Of a stretch of DNA of 57,948 nucleotides, positions 27,696-37,283 are shown one piece after another; the first letter of the stretch is position 1; each line of letters begins with the position of its first letter. The notes beneath the pieces were generated by a model, which was not told the DNA's origin, did not search any database, and saw nothing but the letters and a program-made list of their open reading frames with translations. The DNA comes from Comamonadaceae bacterium (lineage in GTDB: Bacteria; Pseudomonadota; Gammaproteobacteria; Burkholderiales; Burkholderiaceae_C). The position numbers and the translations under genes were made by a program. The stretch spans positions 1 to 57,948 of the forward strand of contig CANBUY010000012.1 of the NCBI GenBank assembly GCA_947372745.1. Direction: 5' to 3'.

Positions 27696-28685
27696 TCACT
27701 TAAGCCAACCGCGTTTTCTGAAGTACCACATCGGCACCAGCGCACTACCCACCATCAGCGCCACCGTGTAGGGGTAGCTCCAAGCGCCCAAAAATTCGAG
27801 CTCGGGAAACTTCAGGTTCATGCCGTACACGCTGGCAATCAAGGTGGGGGGCAGCAGCGCCACGCTGGCCACCGAGAAAATCTTGATGATCTTGTTCTGG
27901 TTGATATTGATGAAACCGACGGTGGCGTCCATCAAAAAGTTGATCTTGTCGAACAAAAACGCCGTGTGCGAATCCAGCGAGTCCATGTCGCGCAAAATTT
28001 GGCGGGCTTCTTCAAACTGCTCGCCGTTGAGCATTTTGCTGCGCATCATGAAGCTCACGGCGCGGCGGGTGTCCATCACATTGCGGCGAATGCGCCCGCT
28101 CATGTCTTCGTGCCGAGCGATGGCGCCCAGCACTTCACCGGCCAGGTCGTCGGTCATATTGCCTGACAACACTTTGTTACTGACTTTTTCAAGCTCGTCG
28201 TAAATTCCTTCGAGCGTGTCGGCGGAATACTCGGCATCGGCGTCAAACAGCTTGAGCAGCACTTCTTTGGCGTCTTCGATCAAGCCGGGCGCCCGGCGGG
28301 CGCGCATGCGCAACAAGCGGAACACAGGCACATCTTCATCGTGAATGGAAAACAGCACGCCTTTGCTTTTGAGGGCGTCGTTCTCAAGATTCAGGATAAA
28401 CGCGACGCGCACCGTGTGGGGTTCGGCGTCATCGGCGACCAAAAAGTCACTTCGGATGTGCAACTCGCCATTGTCCTCTTTGTAAAAGCGGGCGGACTCT
28501 TCAATGTCCTCGTCCATCGCGTCTTCAGGGATGGAGAGGCCGTAATACTGCTTGATCCAGCGTTTTTCTTCCAGCGTAGGGGACTCAAGGTCGACCCAGA
28601 TAGGCTGGAAGTTGGAGAGCTCTTCCAAGGACTCGATCTCTTCCTGAAAGAGTCGACCATTGGCAAGCGAAAAGATGTTGAGCAT
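27696..28685 (-). CDS. corA: CorA-family magnesium/cobalt transporter
   Basis: CorA forms a pentameric Mg2+ channel. The 329-residue protein has a long acidic cytoplasmic domain and two C-terminal membrane helices joined by the signature VYGMN, with LKFPELEF in the loop. The basic tail RKRGWLK is typical. A GGGAG ribosome site precedes the ATG at 28685. Upstream lies a leader that can fold into several hairpins. It converges with mtnN across a repeat element. Confidence 0.95.
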   Translation of the reverse strand: MLNIFSLANGRLFQEEIESLEELSNFQPIWVDLESPTLEEKRWIKQYYGLSIPEDAMDEDIEESARFYKEDNGELHIRSDFLVADDAEPHTVRVAFILNLENDALKSKGVLFSIHDEDVPVFRLLRMRARRAPGLIEDAKEVLLKLFDADAEYSADTLEGIYDELEKVSNKVLSGNMTDDLAGEVLGAIARHEDMSGRIRRNVMDTRRAVSFMMRSKMLNGEQFEEARQILRDMDSLDSHTAFLFDKINFLMDATVGFININQNKIIKIFSVASVALLPPTLIASVYGMNLKFPELEFLGAWSYPYTVALMVGSALVPMWYFRKRGWLK

Positions 28686-28708
28686 GACTCACTCCCTTTG
28701 AATTAATT

Positions 28709-28805
28709 GCATCTGGCAAGGCGGGCGGGGGTTCGCTTTCAAGCCCGATGCAGTTAAGGGCGTTGAAAGCTACCGACTAGGGTAGGTTTCCAAGGAGTTT
28801 TCTCC
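28709..28805 (-). promoter_or_regulatory. Hairpin-rich 5' leader upstream of corA
   Basis: On the minus strand three potential hairpins follow each other before corA: GGAG-AAAA-CTCC (28794-28805), an 11-bp stem with one bulge and one mismatch closed by CTACC/GGTAG (28763-28793), and a domain closed by GCATC/GATGC (28709-28751). Such a series suggests a structured untranslated leader, possibly Mg2+ responsive. It does not show the M-box core I know. Confidence 0.4.
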
Positions 28806-29099
28806 GGCTGTAAAGAGAATTAAATTATCGCACTGCGCGGTCAGTCAAGTTGGGCAAGAACGAGTAAAACCCCTGCTTAAAGCACAAAGCAAGGCGTTAC
28901 ACCATGTAAATTCGTAAAGCCGGAGATTTAAAGGCAGGCTTAATTCCACAGTTTGCTGCAGTGCATCAATGAAATAAATTGCGTTTATAAAAATTCAGGC
29001 GCATAGTTATTTCAACGGCAAGTCTTTAATTTTTTTGTTTGCCGTGTTGCCTGTTTTTTTAGGCATTTTTTCAACCTTGAGTGCGACTGGAGACTATTT
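28806..29099. other. AT-rich intergenic region between corA and hpf
   Basis: No gene of credible composition was seen. The end (29048-29071) contains a short stem TGCCT/AGGCA followed by six T, weakly terminator-like, just before hpf. No convincing sigma-54 (-24/-12) site was found. Confidence 0.4.
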
Positions 29100-29429
29100 A
29101 TGAACTTGACGATCAGCGGTCACCACCTTGAAGTTACCCCCGCCTTGCGCAGCTATGTCACGACCAAACTTGATCGAATCATGCGACATTTCGACCAGGT
29201 CGTGGATGTCAAAGTGCTCCTCTCTGTCGAAAAACAAAAAGAAAAAGACCAGAGGCAGCGAGCAGAATGCAACATCCATGTCAAAGGTTCCGACATGTTT
29301 GCCGAAAGCGCGCACTCAGACCTTTATGCAGCTGTAGATGAACTGGTGGACAAGCTGGATCGGCAAGTGGTGCGCCACAAAGATCGTCTCCAAAACCACC
29401 ACCATGAGGCACCCAAACGCTTGATGTAA
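29100..29429 (+). CDS. hpf: Ribosome hibernation promoting factor (short form)
   Basis: HPF binds the small subunit and helps inactivate ribosomes in stationary phase. The 109-residue protein has the YfiA/HPF fold ([34 protein letters not shown]), ends in a basic and His-rich tail ([11 protein letters not shown]) and lacks the long-form dimerisation domain. A strong terminator follows it, although ptsN and hprK continue the conserved cluster. Confidence 0.95.
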   Translation: MNLTISGHHLEVTPALRSYVTTKLDRIMRHFDQVVDVKVLLSVEKQKEKDQRQRAECNIHVKGSDMFAESAHSDLYAAVDELVDKLDRQVVRHKDRLQNHHHEAPKRLM

Positions 29430-29456
29430 CGTCTTGCTCCCGATATCTACCCCAAG

Positions 29457-29484
29457 GCCGCTTGATCGTTCAAGCGGCTTTTTT
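29457..29484 (+). terminator. Terminator after hpf
   Basis: A 9-bp perfect stem GCCGCTTGA / TCAAGCGGC with a 4-nt loop is followed by six T. It would separate hpf from ptsN at least partly. A weak promoter-like CATAAT at 29506 may start ptsN. Confidence 0.88.
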
Positions 29485-29523
29485 GTTCCCAAAATGGCTT
29501 GAGTGCATAATTAAACGCAACCT

Positions 29524-29991
29524 ATGAACAGATTAGCCTCCATCCTGCCCCCCGAGCAAGTACTCGTGAGCGTTGACGTCACAAGTAAAAAACGTGCTTT
29601 TGAAGAGGCTGGCTTGCTGTTTGAAAATCTTCACGGTCTGAGCCGGTCCTTGGTCACCGACAGCCTGTTTTCCAGGGAGCGACTGGGTTCCACAGGCCTG
29701 GGTCACGGTGTTGCCATCCCCCACGGACGCATCAAAGGTCTGAAATCGCCCATGGCGGCCATCATGCAACTGGCCAACCCCATTGGTTTTGATGCGCCGG
29801 ATGAACAACAGGTCAGCTTGCTCATTTTCCTTTTGGTGCCCGAGGCGGCGACCCAAAAACACCTTGAAATTCTTTCTGAAATTGCTGAAATGCTCAGTGA
29901 TGCCCCCCTGCGTGACAAACTGCTCACCAGCGAAACCGCCGACCTGCTGCATGGCTTGATTGCAGGCTGGCAGTCAGCGCAACTGGCCTGA
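29524..29991 (+). CDS. ptsN: PTS IIA-like nitrogen regulatory protein
   Basis: EIIA-Ntr is the output protein of the nitrogen-related phosphotransfer chain. The 155-residue protein has the family fold with the phospho-accepting histidine in GVAIPHGR (about residue 66). It lies between hpf and hprK, the standard betaproteobacterial order. It is probably phosphorylated by NPr/HPr and interacts with potassium uptake or sensor proteins; partners are not in the window. Confidence 0.94.
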   Translation: MNRLASILPPEQVLVSVDVTSKKRAFEEAGLLFENLHGLSRSLVTDSLFSRERLGSTGLGHGVAIPHGRIKGLKSPMAAIMQLANPIGFDAPDEQQVSLLIFLLVPEAATQKHLEILSEIAEMLSDAPLRDKLLTSETADLLHGLIAGWQSAQLA

Positions 29992-30021
29992 CCTCCCCAA
30001 CCCTGAGTTCTTGAGATTGAT

Positions 30022-30972
30022 ATGAAGCCTACCGTGGTCAGTGCCGACAAGTTGTTTGAAGAATTCCGCGGCACCCTTAAGTGGGAATGGATGGCAGGCT
30101 TGGGCGCCTCAGAGCGCCGATTTGACGAAGTGGCGGTTCGTGCGGCCCGCTCAGGCGCTGATCTGGTGGGTTACCTGAATTACATCCACCCCTACCGGGT
30201 GCAAATTTTGGGCGAGCGCGAGATCGCCTACCTGACCAACGCCACCCCGGAAGATTGCGCACGCCGCATCTCCAGAATTGTGACCCTGGAGCCGCCAGCG
30301 CTGATTCTGGCCGATGGGCAAATTCCGCCCCCCGGCCTGCTCACCACCTGTGAGCGCGCTCAAATTCCCATGTTTGCCACCGAAGGCTCGTCGGCCTTTG
30401 TCATTGATTTGCTGCGCGCCTACCTGTCCAAGCATTTTGCCGACCGCAGCACCATGCATGGCGTCTTCATGGACATTCTGGGGCTAGGCGTGCTGATCAC
30501 TGGCGAGTCGGGTCTAGGCAAGAGTGAGTTGGGCTTGGAGCTGATTTCACGCGGCAATGGCTTGGTCGCCGATGACGCGGTAGACCTGTTTCGCATCAAC
30601 CAAGACACGATCGAGGGCCGCTGCCCCGAGTTGCTGATGAACTTGCTGGAGGTTCGGGGCATTGGCCTCTTGGACATCCGGTGCATTTTTGGTGAAACAG
30701 CCGTGCGCAGGCGCATGCGCCTCAAACTCATCGTGCACCTGGTACGCCGGGAAACGCTGGAGCGCGACTACGAACGCATCCCCTACGAACCCCTCACCCA
30801 AGACGTTTTGGGCGTGCCTGTTCGCAAGGTGGTCATTCAGGTGGTAGCGGGGCGAAATATCGCGGTTTTGGTGGAGGCCGCCGTGCGCAACACCATTCTT
30901 CAGTTGAGAGGCATCGACACTTACCAAGAGTTTGTTGAGCGCCACCGCAAAGCGATGGACACCGGCGAGTAA
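30022..30972 (+). CDS. hprK: HPr kinase/phosphorylase
   Basis: HprK phosphorylates HPr on a serine with ATP and reverses the reaction. The 316-residue protein has an N-terminal MurE-like domain and a C-terminal kinase domain with Walker A GESGLGKS (161-168). The HPrK signature is [20 protein letters not shown]. It ends exactly where fur ends on the other strand. With ptsN it is part of the incomplete, regulatory PTS of this group. Confidence 0.95.
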   Translation: MKPTVVSADKLFEEFRGTLKWEWMAGLGASERRFDEVAVRAARSGADLVGYLNYIHPYRVQILGEREIAYLTNATPEDCARRISRIVTLEPPALILADGQIPPPGLLTTCERAQIPMFATEGSSAFVIDLLRAYLSKHFADRSTMHGVFMDILGLGVLITGESGLGKSELGLELISRGNGLVADDAVDLFRINQDTIEGRCPELLMNLLEVRGIGLLDIRCIFGETAVRRRMRLKLIVHLVRRETLERDYERIPYEPLTQDVLGVPVRKVVIQVVAGRNIAVLVEAAVRNTILQLRGIDTYQEFVERHRKAMDTGE

Positions 30973-31416
30973 TTAATCGCGCGCCATGGGGGCCGGCCGA
31001 TTGGGGCAAGCTTCTGTATTGCAATGGGCGTAAAGACTTAGCGCATGGTCGGCAATCGTGAAGCCTTTTTGCTGTGCGACATCGTTTTGGCGTTTTTCAA
31101 TTTCAGCGTCGTAAAACTCTTCAACCCGACCGCAGTCCAGACAAACCAAATGGTCATGGTGCTGGCCTTCATTGAGTTCATAGACCGCTTTGCCGCCCTC
31201 AAAATGACTGCGACTCAAAATATCGGCTTGCTCGAACTGCGCCAACACCCGGTAAACCGTGGCCAAGCCCACGTCGGAGCGGCCTTCAAACAAAACGCGA
31301 AAAACGTCCTCAGCCGTCATGTGCCGCTGCGTGCCTTTTTGGAAAATTTCAAGTATTTTCAAGCGGGGCAATGTCGCTTTGAGTCCGGTGCTTTTTAGTT
31401 CGTCAATAGTCGTCAT
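30973..31416 (-). CDS. fur: Ferric uptake regulator
   Basis: Fur represses iron uptake genes when loaded with Fe2+. The 147-residue protein has the N-terminal winged helix (KATLPRLKILEIF...TAEDVFRVL...VGLATVYRVLAQFEQADIL). The metal site is HHDHLVCLDCGRVEEF, and two more cysteines lie at the end (HCNTEACPN). It diverges from bamE with 86 bp between the starts and abuts the end of hprK. Confidence 0.95.
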   Translation of the reverse strand: MTTIDELKSTGLKATLPRLKILEIFQKGTQRHMTAEDVFRVLFEGRSDVGLATVYRVLAQFEQADILSRSHFEGGKAVYELNEGQHHDHLVCLDCGRVEEFYDAEIEKRQNDVAQQKGFTIADHALSLYAHCNTEACPNRPAPMARD

Positions 31417-31502
31417 TCAGGTCTCTCTCTTGCCGCCGGGCAAGTACGCCCAAACAGGCGCAGTCGGTACAATGACTGATCATATCGTCTCGGTAAAGCA
31501 CC

Positions 31503-32045
31503 ATGTTTAATCTTAAAAAATTCAGCGCACGACTGACCCTGCTCATTGTTGCCAGCGTGAGCCTGGCCGCTTGTGGCAACCTGAATCGGGCCAGCAACAG
31601 CGTGGCTGGGCTGGTCACACCGTACAAAATGGACATTGTTCAAGGTAACTTTGTCTCCAAAGAGCAGGCATCAGCCCTTAAAACAGGCATGAGCCGCGCC
31701 CAGGTTCGCGACATCATGGGAACGCCCTTGCTCACCAGCCTCTTCCATGCCGACCGCTGGGACTATATTTTCACGTTCAAACGCCAGGGCGTACCCGCCC
31801 AAGCGCGCGCCGTGACGGTGTTCTTCAAGGGCGATCTGCTGGATCGGGTTGAAGCAGATCCCCTGCCCACAGAAAACGAATTTGTTGCTTCCCTGGATTC
31901 AGGCAAGCAAACCGGGCCCGCCCCACTGCTTGAAATGACGGCTGAAAGCCTTAAAAACTTACCGCCCCCCATCAAGGCGGCACCGCCCAAACCCCTGCCA
32001 CCCTTGCCTTCGAGCTACCCCCCGCTTGAACCGGCTGCTCGCTAA
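31503..32045 (+). CDS. bamE: Outer membrane assembly lipoprotein
   Basis: BamE belongs to the complex that inserts beta-barrel proteins in the outer membrane. The 180-residue protein has a lipoprotein signal (VSLAACGN). The SmpA/OmlA domain follows (MDIVQGNFVSKEQASALKTGMSRAQVRDIMGTPLL, then FHADRWDYIFTF). The Pro-rich tail (PPPIKAAPPKPLPPLP) is common in Burkholderiales. The divergent arrangement with fur is conserved. A TACAAT at 31468 may be its -10. Confidence 0.93.
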   Translation: MFNLKKFSARLTLLIVASVSLAACGNLNRASNSVAGLVTPYKMDIVQGNFVSKEQASALKTGMSRAQVRDIMGTPLLTSLFHADRWDYIFTFKRQGVPAQARAVTVFFKGDLLDRVEADPLPTENEFVASLDSGKQTGPAPLLEMTAESLKNLPPPIKAAPPKPLPPLPSSYPPLEPAAR

Positions 32046-32075
32046 TTTCCGACACGCTTAACCACGAATTTCATG

Positions 32076-32876
32076 ATGAATCGAATTGCTATTGCTGGCG
32101 CCTCCGGTCGAATGGGCCAAATGCTGATTGAGGCCGTTCGGGCCGCGCCAGACTGCGAATTGGCGGGCGCACTGGACATCGCGGGCAGCCCCGGCATTGG
32201 ACTTGATGCATCGGCCTTTTTGGGCCAACCCTGCGGCGTGTCGATCGCGGCTGACCTGGCCTTGGGCCTTAAAAATGCCCAAACCCTGATTGACTTCACG
32301 CGACCCGAGGGGACGCTGGCTCATTTGCGTGTTTGCCGCGAACTCGGCGTCAACATGGTGATTGGCACCACCGGTTTCACTGATGCCCAAAAGGCAGAGA
32401 TCGCCGCTGCGGCTCAGGATATCGCCATCGTGATGGCGCCCAATATGAGCGTGGGCGTGAATGTCACCCTCAAACTGCTGGAAATGGCGGCGAAAGCACT
32501 GTCCACCGGCTACGACATCGAGATTATTGAAGCCCACCACCGCCACAAGGTGGACGCGCCCTCGGGCACGGCTTTAAAAATGGGCGAGGTCATTGCCGAC
32601 GCCCTTGGGCGCGACCTGAAAGAGTGCGCGGTCTACGCCCGTGAAGGCGTCACTGGCGAACGCGACCCCTCCAGCATCGGGTTTGCCACCATTCGAGGAG
32701 GCGACATTGTGGGCGACCACACCGTGCTGTTTGCCGGCATCGGCGAGCGCATCGAGATCAGCCACAAATCATCCAGCCGGGCGACCTACGCGCAGGGCAG
32801 TTTGCGCGCGGCGCGTTTTTTGGGTGCACAAAAAACTGGTTTATTCGACATGTTTGACGTTCTCAATCTGAGATGA
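32076..32876 (+). CDS. dapB: 4-hydroxy-tetrahydrodipicolinate reductase
   Basis: DapB makes tetrahydrodipicolinate in lysine and diaminopimelate synthesis. The 266-residue enzyme has the NAD(P) fold ([13 protein letters not shown]) and the catalytic motif [43 protein letters not shown] segment follows. Two ATGs stand in tandem; the second is used here because the family begins with one Met before the fold. It overlaps the next gene by 4 bp. Confidence 0.96.
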   Translation: MNRIAIAGASGRMGQMLIEAVRAAPDCELAGALDIAGSPGIGLDASAFLGQPCGVSIAADLALGLKNAQTLIDFTRPEGTLAHLRVCRELGVNMVIGTTGFTDAQKAEIAAAAQDIAIVMAPNMSVGVNVTLKLLEMAAKALSTGYDIEIIEAHHRHKVDAPSGTALKMGEVIADALGRDLKECAVYAREGVTGERDPSSIGFATIRGGDIVGDHTVLFAGIGERIEISHKSSSRATYAQGSLRAARFLGAQKTGLFDMFDVLNLR

Positions 32877-33526
32877 ACGCGGCCGAAGTCTTCCTGAAGG
32901 GTGATGGCATCACCCAAGCCGTGACCGTGGTCTTGCTCGCCATGTCGGTAGGGAGTTGGGTCATTATTTTGTGGAAATCATGGCTGCTGCACCGGGCAAG
33001 TGCTGATGTGACGCGCTCAATAGCCGCCTTTTGGCAGTCTGCATCCGCCCAAGACGCTGGGGTGAAATTGACCGCTTTTGACCGAAGCGCCCTGGTGACC
33101 CCCATGCTGCGGGCCACACACATTGAAGCCAGCGGCACTTTGGCGGCAGCAGGCGACCGGTCACAACAACTGACTCGCGTTTTGCGCAACGCCCTTCAAC
33201 AATCACTGGCGCAGCTTCAGCAGGGACAGGTTTTCCTGGCCACGGTCGGCTCAACGGCGCCTTTTGTGGGTTTGCTGGGCACGGTGTGGGGCATTTATCA
33301 CACGCTGATCGGCATGACGGGCGCTGGACAGGTCACCATTGACAAAATCTCAGGCCCGGTGGGCGAGGCCCTCATCATGACGGCAGCGGGCTTGGCGGTC
33401 GCTATTCCAGCGGTACTGGCGTACAACGTGCTCGGGCGCTCTATTGGCCGCATTGAAGCGGCGCTTGAAGGATTTGCCCTCGACTTGCGGGAACTCGTCG
33501 TGAGCCAGCCCCATTGGCAGGTTTAG
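32873..33526 (+). CDS. exbB: MotA/TolQ/ExbB proton channel protein
   Basis: ExbB/TolQ proteins use the proton gradient to drive TonB or TolA. The 217-residue protein has three membrane helices, with the conserved [19 protein letters not shown] segment before TM2 and [25 protein letters not shown] in TM3. It overlaps dapB by 4 bp and precedes an ExbD/TolR gene. The order dapB-exbB-exbD-leuS is common in this family. TonB is not here, so ExbB versus TolQ is decided only by context. Confidence 0.88.
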   Translation: MNAAEVFLKGDGITQAVTVVLLAMSVGSWVIILWKSWLLHRASADVTRSIAAFWQSASAQDAGVKLTAFDRSALVTPMLRATHIEASGTLAAAGDRSQQLTRVLRNALQQSLAQLQQGQVFLATVGSTAPFVGLLGTVWGIYHTLIGMTGAGQVTIDKISGPVGEALIMTAAGLAVAIPAVLAYNVLGRSIGRIEAALEGFALDLRELVVSQPHWQV

Positions 33527-33544
33527 GCACAAAGGACGCACACC

Positions 33545-34009
33545 ATGTCTTTTGGCCGTTTGGAACGTACCCCTAGCTCGCCCCCCATGAGCGACATCAA
33601 CATGACGCCGCTGGTGGATGTGATGTTGGTTTTGCTGGTGATCTTCATGCTCACAGCGCCCATGTTGGCCAGTTCCATCAAGCTTGACTTGCCCCAAAGT
33701 GACGCCTCACAGCCCGGACAAGCGGCTCAATTTGTAACCGTGGTTATTGACAAAAGCGGCCAGGTTTTTTTAAAAGACCAAGCCCTTGATCTGAGCCAAT
33801 TGGCGCAGCAATTAGCCCTCACCGCCCAGTCCAACCCGCAAACCGAGGTGCAACTTCGGGCCGACTCAGCCCTGTCTTATGGCCGTTTGGTCGAGGTCAT
33901 GGGTGTGGCCCAAAAAGCAGGGCTAAACCGCATCGGTTTTGTGACCGACGAGACATCCGGTAACAAAACTCCCGCCACTCGGACGATCAAGCCTGGTGTC
34001 AAACCCTAA
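33545..34009 (+). CDS. exbD: ExbD/TolR biopolymer transport protein
   Basis: The 154-residue protein has one N-terminal membrane helix carrying the essential Asp (NMTPLVDVMLVLLVIFMLTAP) and a periplasmic domain (VTVVIDKSGQVFLKDQALDL, then QLRADSALSYGRLVEVMGVAQKAG). It is the partner of the preceding channel protein. The start is taken as the ATG at 33545, 18 bp after exbB. Confidence 0.9.
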   Translation: MSFGRLERTPSSPPMSDINMTPLVDVMLVLLVIFMLTAPMLASSIKLDLPQSDASQPGQAAQFVTVVIDKSGQVFLKDQALDLSQLAQQLALTAQSNPQTEVQLRADSALSYGRLVEVMGVAQKAGLNRIGFVTDETSGNKTPATRTIKPGVKP

Positions 34010-34054
34010 AATCAGGCCCTTGGCGATCCTCTGACCGCCTGCGAATGAATTCAA

Positions 34055-36751
34055 ATGCAAGAAAAATACAACCATCTCGACGTCGAAAAAACAGTCCACC
34101 GCCAATGGACGGCTGTGGACGCCTACCGCGTGACTGAAAACGCGGTGGATGCCCAAGGCAATCCCAAAAAGAAGTTTTACGCCTGCTCCATGCTGCCCTA
34201 CCCCAGCGGCAAGCTGCACATGGGCCATGTGCGCAACTACACCATCAACGACATGATGGCGCGCCACCTGCGCATGAACAACTTCAACGTGCTGATGCCG
34301 ATGGGCTGGGATGCCTTTGGGCTACCCGCCGAGAATGCGGCCCTCAAAAACGGCGTGCCCCCCGCGCAGTGGACGTTCGACAACATCGCTTACATGAAAA
34401 AGCAGATGCAGGCCATGGGCTTGGCGGTGGACTGGAGCCGCGAGGTCACCACCTGTGACCCCAGTTATTACAAGTGGAACCAGTGGTTGTTTTTGAAAAT
34501 GCTGGAAAAGGGCATTGCCTACCGCAAGACCCAAGTCGTGAACTGGGACCCAGTCGACATGACCGTGCTGGCCAATGAGCAGGTGATTGACGGCAAAGGC
34601 TGGCGCACCGGCGCCACGGTTGAAAAACGCGAGATTCCGGGCTACTACCTCAAGATCACCGACTACGCCGAAGAGTTGTTGGGCCACGTCAAAACCGGCC
34701 TGCCGGGCTGGCCTGAGCGCGTCAAGCTGATGCAGGAAAACTGGATTGGCAAGAGCGAGGGCGTGCGCTTTGCCTTCCCGCATGACATCCGCAATGCCCA
34801 GGGGCAGCTGATTGACGACGGCAAGATGTACGTCTTTACGACCCGCGCCGACACCATCATGGGCGTGACCTTTTGCGCCGTGGCGCCTGAGCATCCGCTG
34901 GCCACGCACGCCGCCCAGACCAACCCTGCCTTGGCTGCCTTCATTGAAGAATGCAAAAAAGGCGGCACCACCGAGGCCGAACTGGCGGTGCGTGAAAAAG
35001 AAGGCATGGCCACCGGCCTGTTCGTCACGCATCCCCTGAATGGCCACAAAATTGAAGTCTGGGTAGGCAACTACGTGCTGATGAGCTACGGCGACGGTGC
35101 CGTGATGGGCGTGCCCGCCCACGACGAGCGCGACTTCATCTTTGCCAAAAAATACGATATCGAAATCATCGAAGTGGTGCTGGTCGACGGCCTGACCTAT
35201 AACTACAACCAGTGGCAAGACTGGTATGGCGACAAGCAACGCGGCGTCACCATCAACTCCGACAGCTTCAGCGGCTTGTCCTTCAAGGACGCGGTCAATG
35301 CCGTCAGCCACGCCCTGCAAGTCAAGGGCCTGGGCGAGAAGAAAACCACCTGGCGCTTGCGCGACTGGGGCGTGAGCCGCCAGCGCTATTGGGGCACGCC
35401 GATTCCCATCATCCACTGCCCCGAGCACGGCGCCGTGCCGGTGCCTGAAAAAGACCTGCCCGTGGTGCTGCCGCTGGACTGTGTGCCCGACGGCTCGGGC
35501 AACCCCCTCAACAAGCACGAAGGCTTTCATGCCGGTGTGGTCTGCCCCATCTGCGGCGTGGCCGCCCGGCGCGAGACCGACACGATGGACACCTTTGTGG
35601 ACAGTTCGTGGTATTTCATGCGCTACTGCGACCCCCAAAACACCGAGCACATGGTGGCCGAAGGGGCCGATTACTGGATGCCCATGGACCAGTACATTGG
35701 CGGCATTGAGCACGCCATTTTGCATTTGCTCTACGCCCGCTTCTGGACCAAAGTCATGCGCGACCTCGGTCTGGTCAAGATCGACGAGCCTTTCACCAAG
35801 CTGCTCACACAGGGCATGGTGCTCAACCATATTTACTCGCGCAAAAACGACAAAGGCGGCGTGGAGTACTTCTGGCCGCATGAGGTGGAAGACCAGCCTG
35901 ATGCCACAGGCAAGGTCACCGTGGCACGCCTCAAATCCGCCAAGGGCGACCTGCCCGCGGGCACGCTCATCACCTACGAAGGCGTGGGCACCATGAGCAA
36001 GAGCAAAAACAACGGGGTTGACCCGCAGGATTTGATCGAGAAATACGGCGCCGATACCGCCCGCCTCTACACCATGTTCACCGCCCCGCCCGAGGCCACG
36101 CTGGAGTGGAACGATGCAGGTGTGGAAGGTTCTTACCGCTTTTTGCGCCGGGTTTGGAACTTCGGCGCCAAACAAGATGCTATTAATAAAGAAGCTGCTT
36201 ACGCCATTCCTGCGGGGCCTTCAGCCCTAAAAGGCATCAATTTCAGCAAAGAGGCTAAAACCCTTCGCCTGGAAGTGCACACCGTCTTCAAGCAAATTGA
36301 TTACGACTACCAGCGCATGCAATACAACACCGTGGTGTCGGGCGCGATGAAGCTGCTCAACGCGCTGGAAGACTTTGCGGACGATGGCTCCAAAGGCAGC
36401 CGTGCGGCCTTGTTGGAAGGCTACGGGATCTTGCTGCGCGCCATTTACCCGGCCACGCCCCACCTGACGCACACACTGTGGGCCGAGTTGGGCTATGCCG
36501 CCCACTACGGTGATTTGCTGGATGCGTCTTGGCCACAGGCCGACGAGTCGGCCTTGGTTCAAGACGAAATCGAACTCATGCTGCAAATCAACGGCAAGCT
36601 TCGGGGCGCCATTGTGGTGCCCACAGGCGCCTCCAAAGAAGAGATTGAGCGCCTGGCGGTGAGCAGCGAGGTGTTTCAGAAGATTTCAGAAGGCGTCGCC
36701 ATCAAGCGCGTCATTGTGGTGCCGGGCCGTCTGGTCAACGTGGTGATTTGA
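34055..36751 (+). CDS. leuS: Leucyl-tRNA synthetase
   Basis: LeuRS charges tRNA-Leu. The 898-residue class I enzyme shows [10 protein letters not shown] (HIGH motif) near residue 50, an editing domain ([12 protein letters not shown]) and MSKSKNNG (KMSKS motif) near residue 648. It is longer than E. coli LeuS (860). One reason is a copy of the dispersed repeat read in frame at about residues 708-726 (around [16 protein letters not shown]), in the region before the anticodon-binding domain. Confidence 0.97.
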   Translation: MQEKYNHLDVEKTVHRQWTAVDAYRVTENAVDAQGNPKKKFYACSMLPYPSGKLHMGHVRNYTINDMMARHLRMNNFNVLMPMGWDAFGLPAENAALKNGVPPAQWTFDNIAYMKKQMQAMGLAVDWSREVTTCDPSYYKWNQWLFLKMLEKGIAYRKTQVVNWDPVDMTVLANEQVIDGKGWRTGATVEKREIPGYYLKITDYAEELLGHVKTGLPGWPERVKLMQENWIGKSEGVRFAFPHDIRNAQGQLIDDGKMYVFTTRADTIMGVTFCAVAPEHPLATHAAQTNPALAAFIEECKKGGTTEAELAVREKEGMATGLFVTHPLNGHKIEVWVGNYVLMSYGDGAVMGVPAHDERDFIFAKKYDIEIIEVVLVDGLTYNYNQWQDWYGDKQRGVTINSDSFSGLSFKDAVNAVSHALQVKGLGEKKTTWRLRDWGVSRQRYWGTPIPIIHCPEHGAVPVPEKDLPVVLPLDCVPDGSGNPLNKHEGFHAGVVCPICGVAARRETDTMDTFVDSSWYFMRYCDPQNTEHMVAEGADYWMPMDQYIGGIEHAILHLLYARFWTKVMRDLGLVKIDEPFTKLLTQGMVLNHIYSRKNDKGGVEYFWPHEVEDQPDATGKVTVARLKSAKGDLPAGTLITYEGVGTMSKSKNNGVDPQDLIEKYGADTARLYTMFTAPPEATLEWNDAGVEGSYRFLRRVWNFGAKQDAINKEAAYAIPAGPSALKGINFSKEAKTLRLEVHTVFKQIDYDYQRMQYNTVVSGAMKLLNALEDFADDGSKGSRAALLEGYGILLRAIYPATPHLTHTLWAELGYAAHYGDLLDASWPQADESALVQDEIELMLQINGKLRGAIVVPTGASKEEIERLAVSSEVFQKISEGVAIKRVIVVPGRLVNVVI
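36178..36232 (+). repeat. Dispersed repeat inside leuS
   Basis: TGCTATTAATAAAG, AGCTGCTTACGCC, then GCGGGGCCT and CCCTAAAA align base for base over most of their length with the mtnN-end copy (27642-27695). The copy is in frame and adds about 18 residues to LeuRS between the catalytic core and the anticodon-binding helices. Confidence 0.7.
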
Positions 36752-36758
36752 GGCGACC

Positions 36759-37283
36759 ATGAAGCGCCGCACCACCCTTGCCCTGCTGGGCCAAGCCGGA
36801 CTCTTGAGCGCTGCGGTGCTGGGTATCTCAGCCTGCGGTTTCAAGCTGCGCGGGAGTCAGGTGTTTGCCTTCTCCAGCTTGGCCGTCATGCCCCAACCGG
36901 GTGGCCCGTTAGCGCTTGAGCTGCGGCGCTCCTTTGGCAGCGCCGTCAAAGTGCTGCCGGCTGATGCGCCACTGGCAGAAGCCCAGGTGGTGGTGGACAT
37001 CTTGCAGGAGTTGCGTGAAAAAGTGGTGGTCGGCACCAACAGCTCGGGCCAAGTGCGCGAGTTGCAACTGCGCCTGCGCTTGAAATTTAAAGCCCGCACG
37101 CCGCAAGGCAAAGAGCTGCTGCCCGAGACCGATATCGTGTTGCAGCGCGACCTGAGCTTCAACGAATCAGTGGTGTTGGCCAAAGACGCCGAAGAAGCGC
37201 TGCTGTACCGCGACATGCAATCCGATCTGGTGCAGCAACTCATGCGCCGCCTGGCCGCCCTGCCTTATGCAGCTAGCCCCTAA
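36759..37283 (+). CDS. lptE: LPS assembly lipoprotein
   Basis: LptE plugs the LptD barrel that inserts lipopolysaccharide. The 174-residue protein has a lipoprotein signal (GISACGFKLRG, lipid-modified Cys26). The GFKLRG start and weakly conserved remainder are typical of LptE. It follows leuS by 7 bp and overlaps holA by 17 bp, the usual order leuS-lptE-holA. Confidence 0.92.
   Translation: MKRRTTLALLGQAGLLSAAVLGISACGFKLRGSQVFAFSSLAVMPQPGGPLALELRRSFGSAVKVLPADAPLAEAQVVVDILQELREKVVVGTNSSGQVRELQLRLRLKFKARTPQGKELLPETDIVLQRDLSFNESVVLAKDAEEALLYRDMQSDLVQQLMRRLAALPYAASP

Noticed and set aside
34322..36175. Long open frame (617 codons) on the strand opposite leuS
   Set aside because: It is antisense to a certain essential gene, has no family resemblance and is explained by high GC and codon bias.
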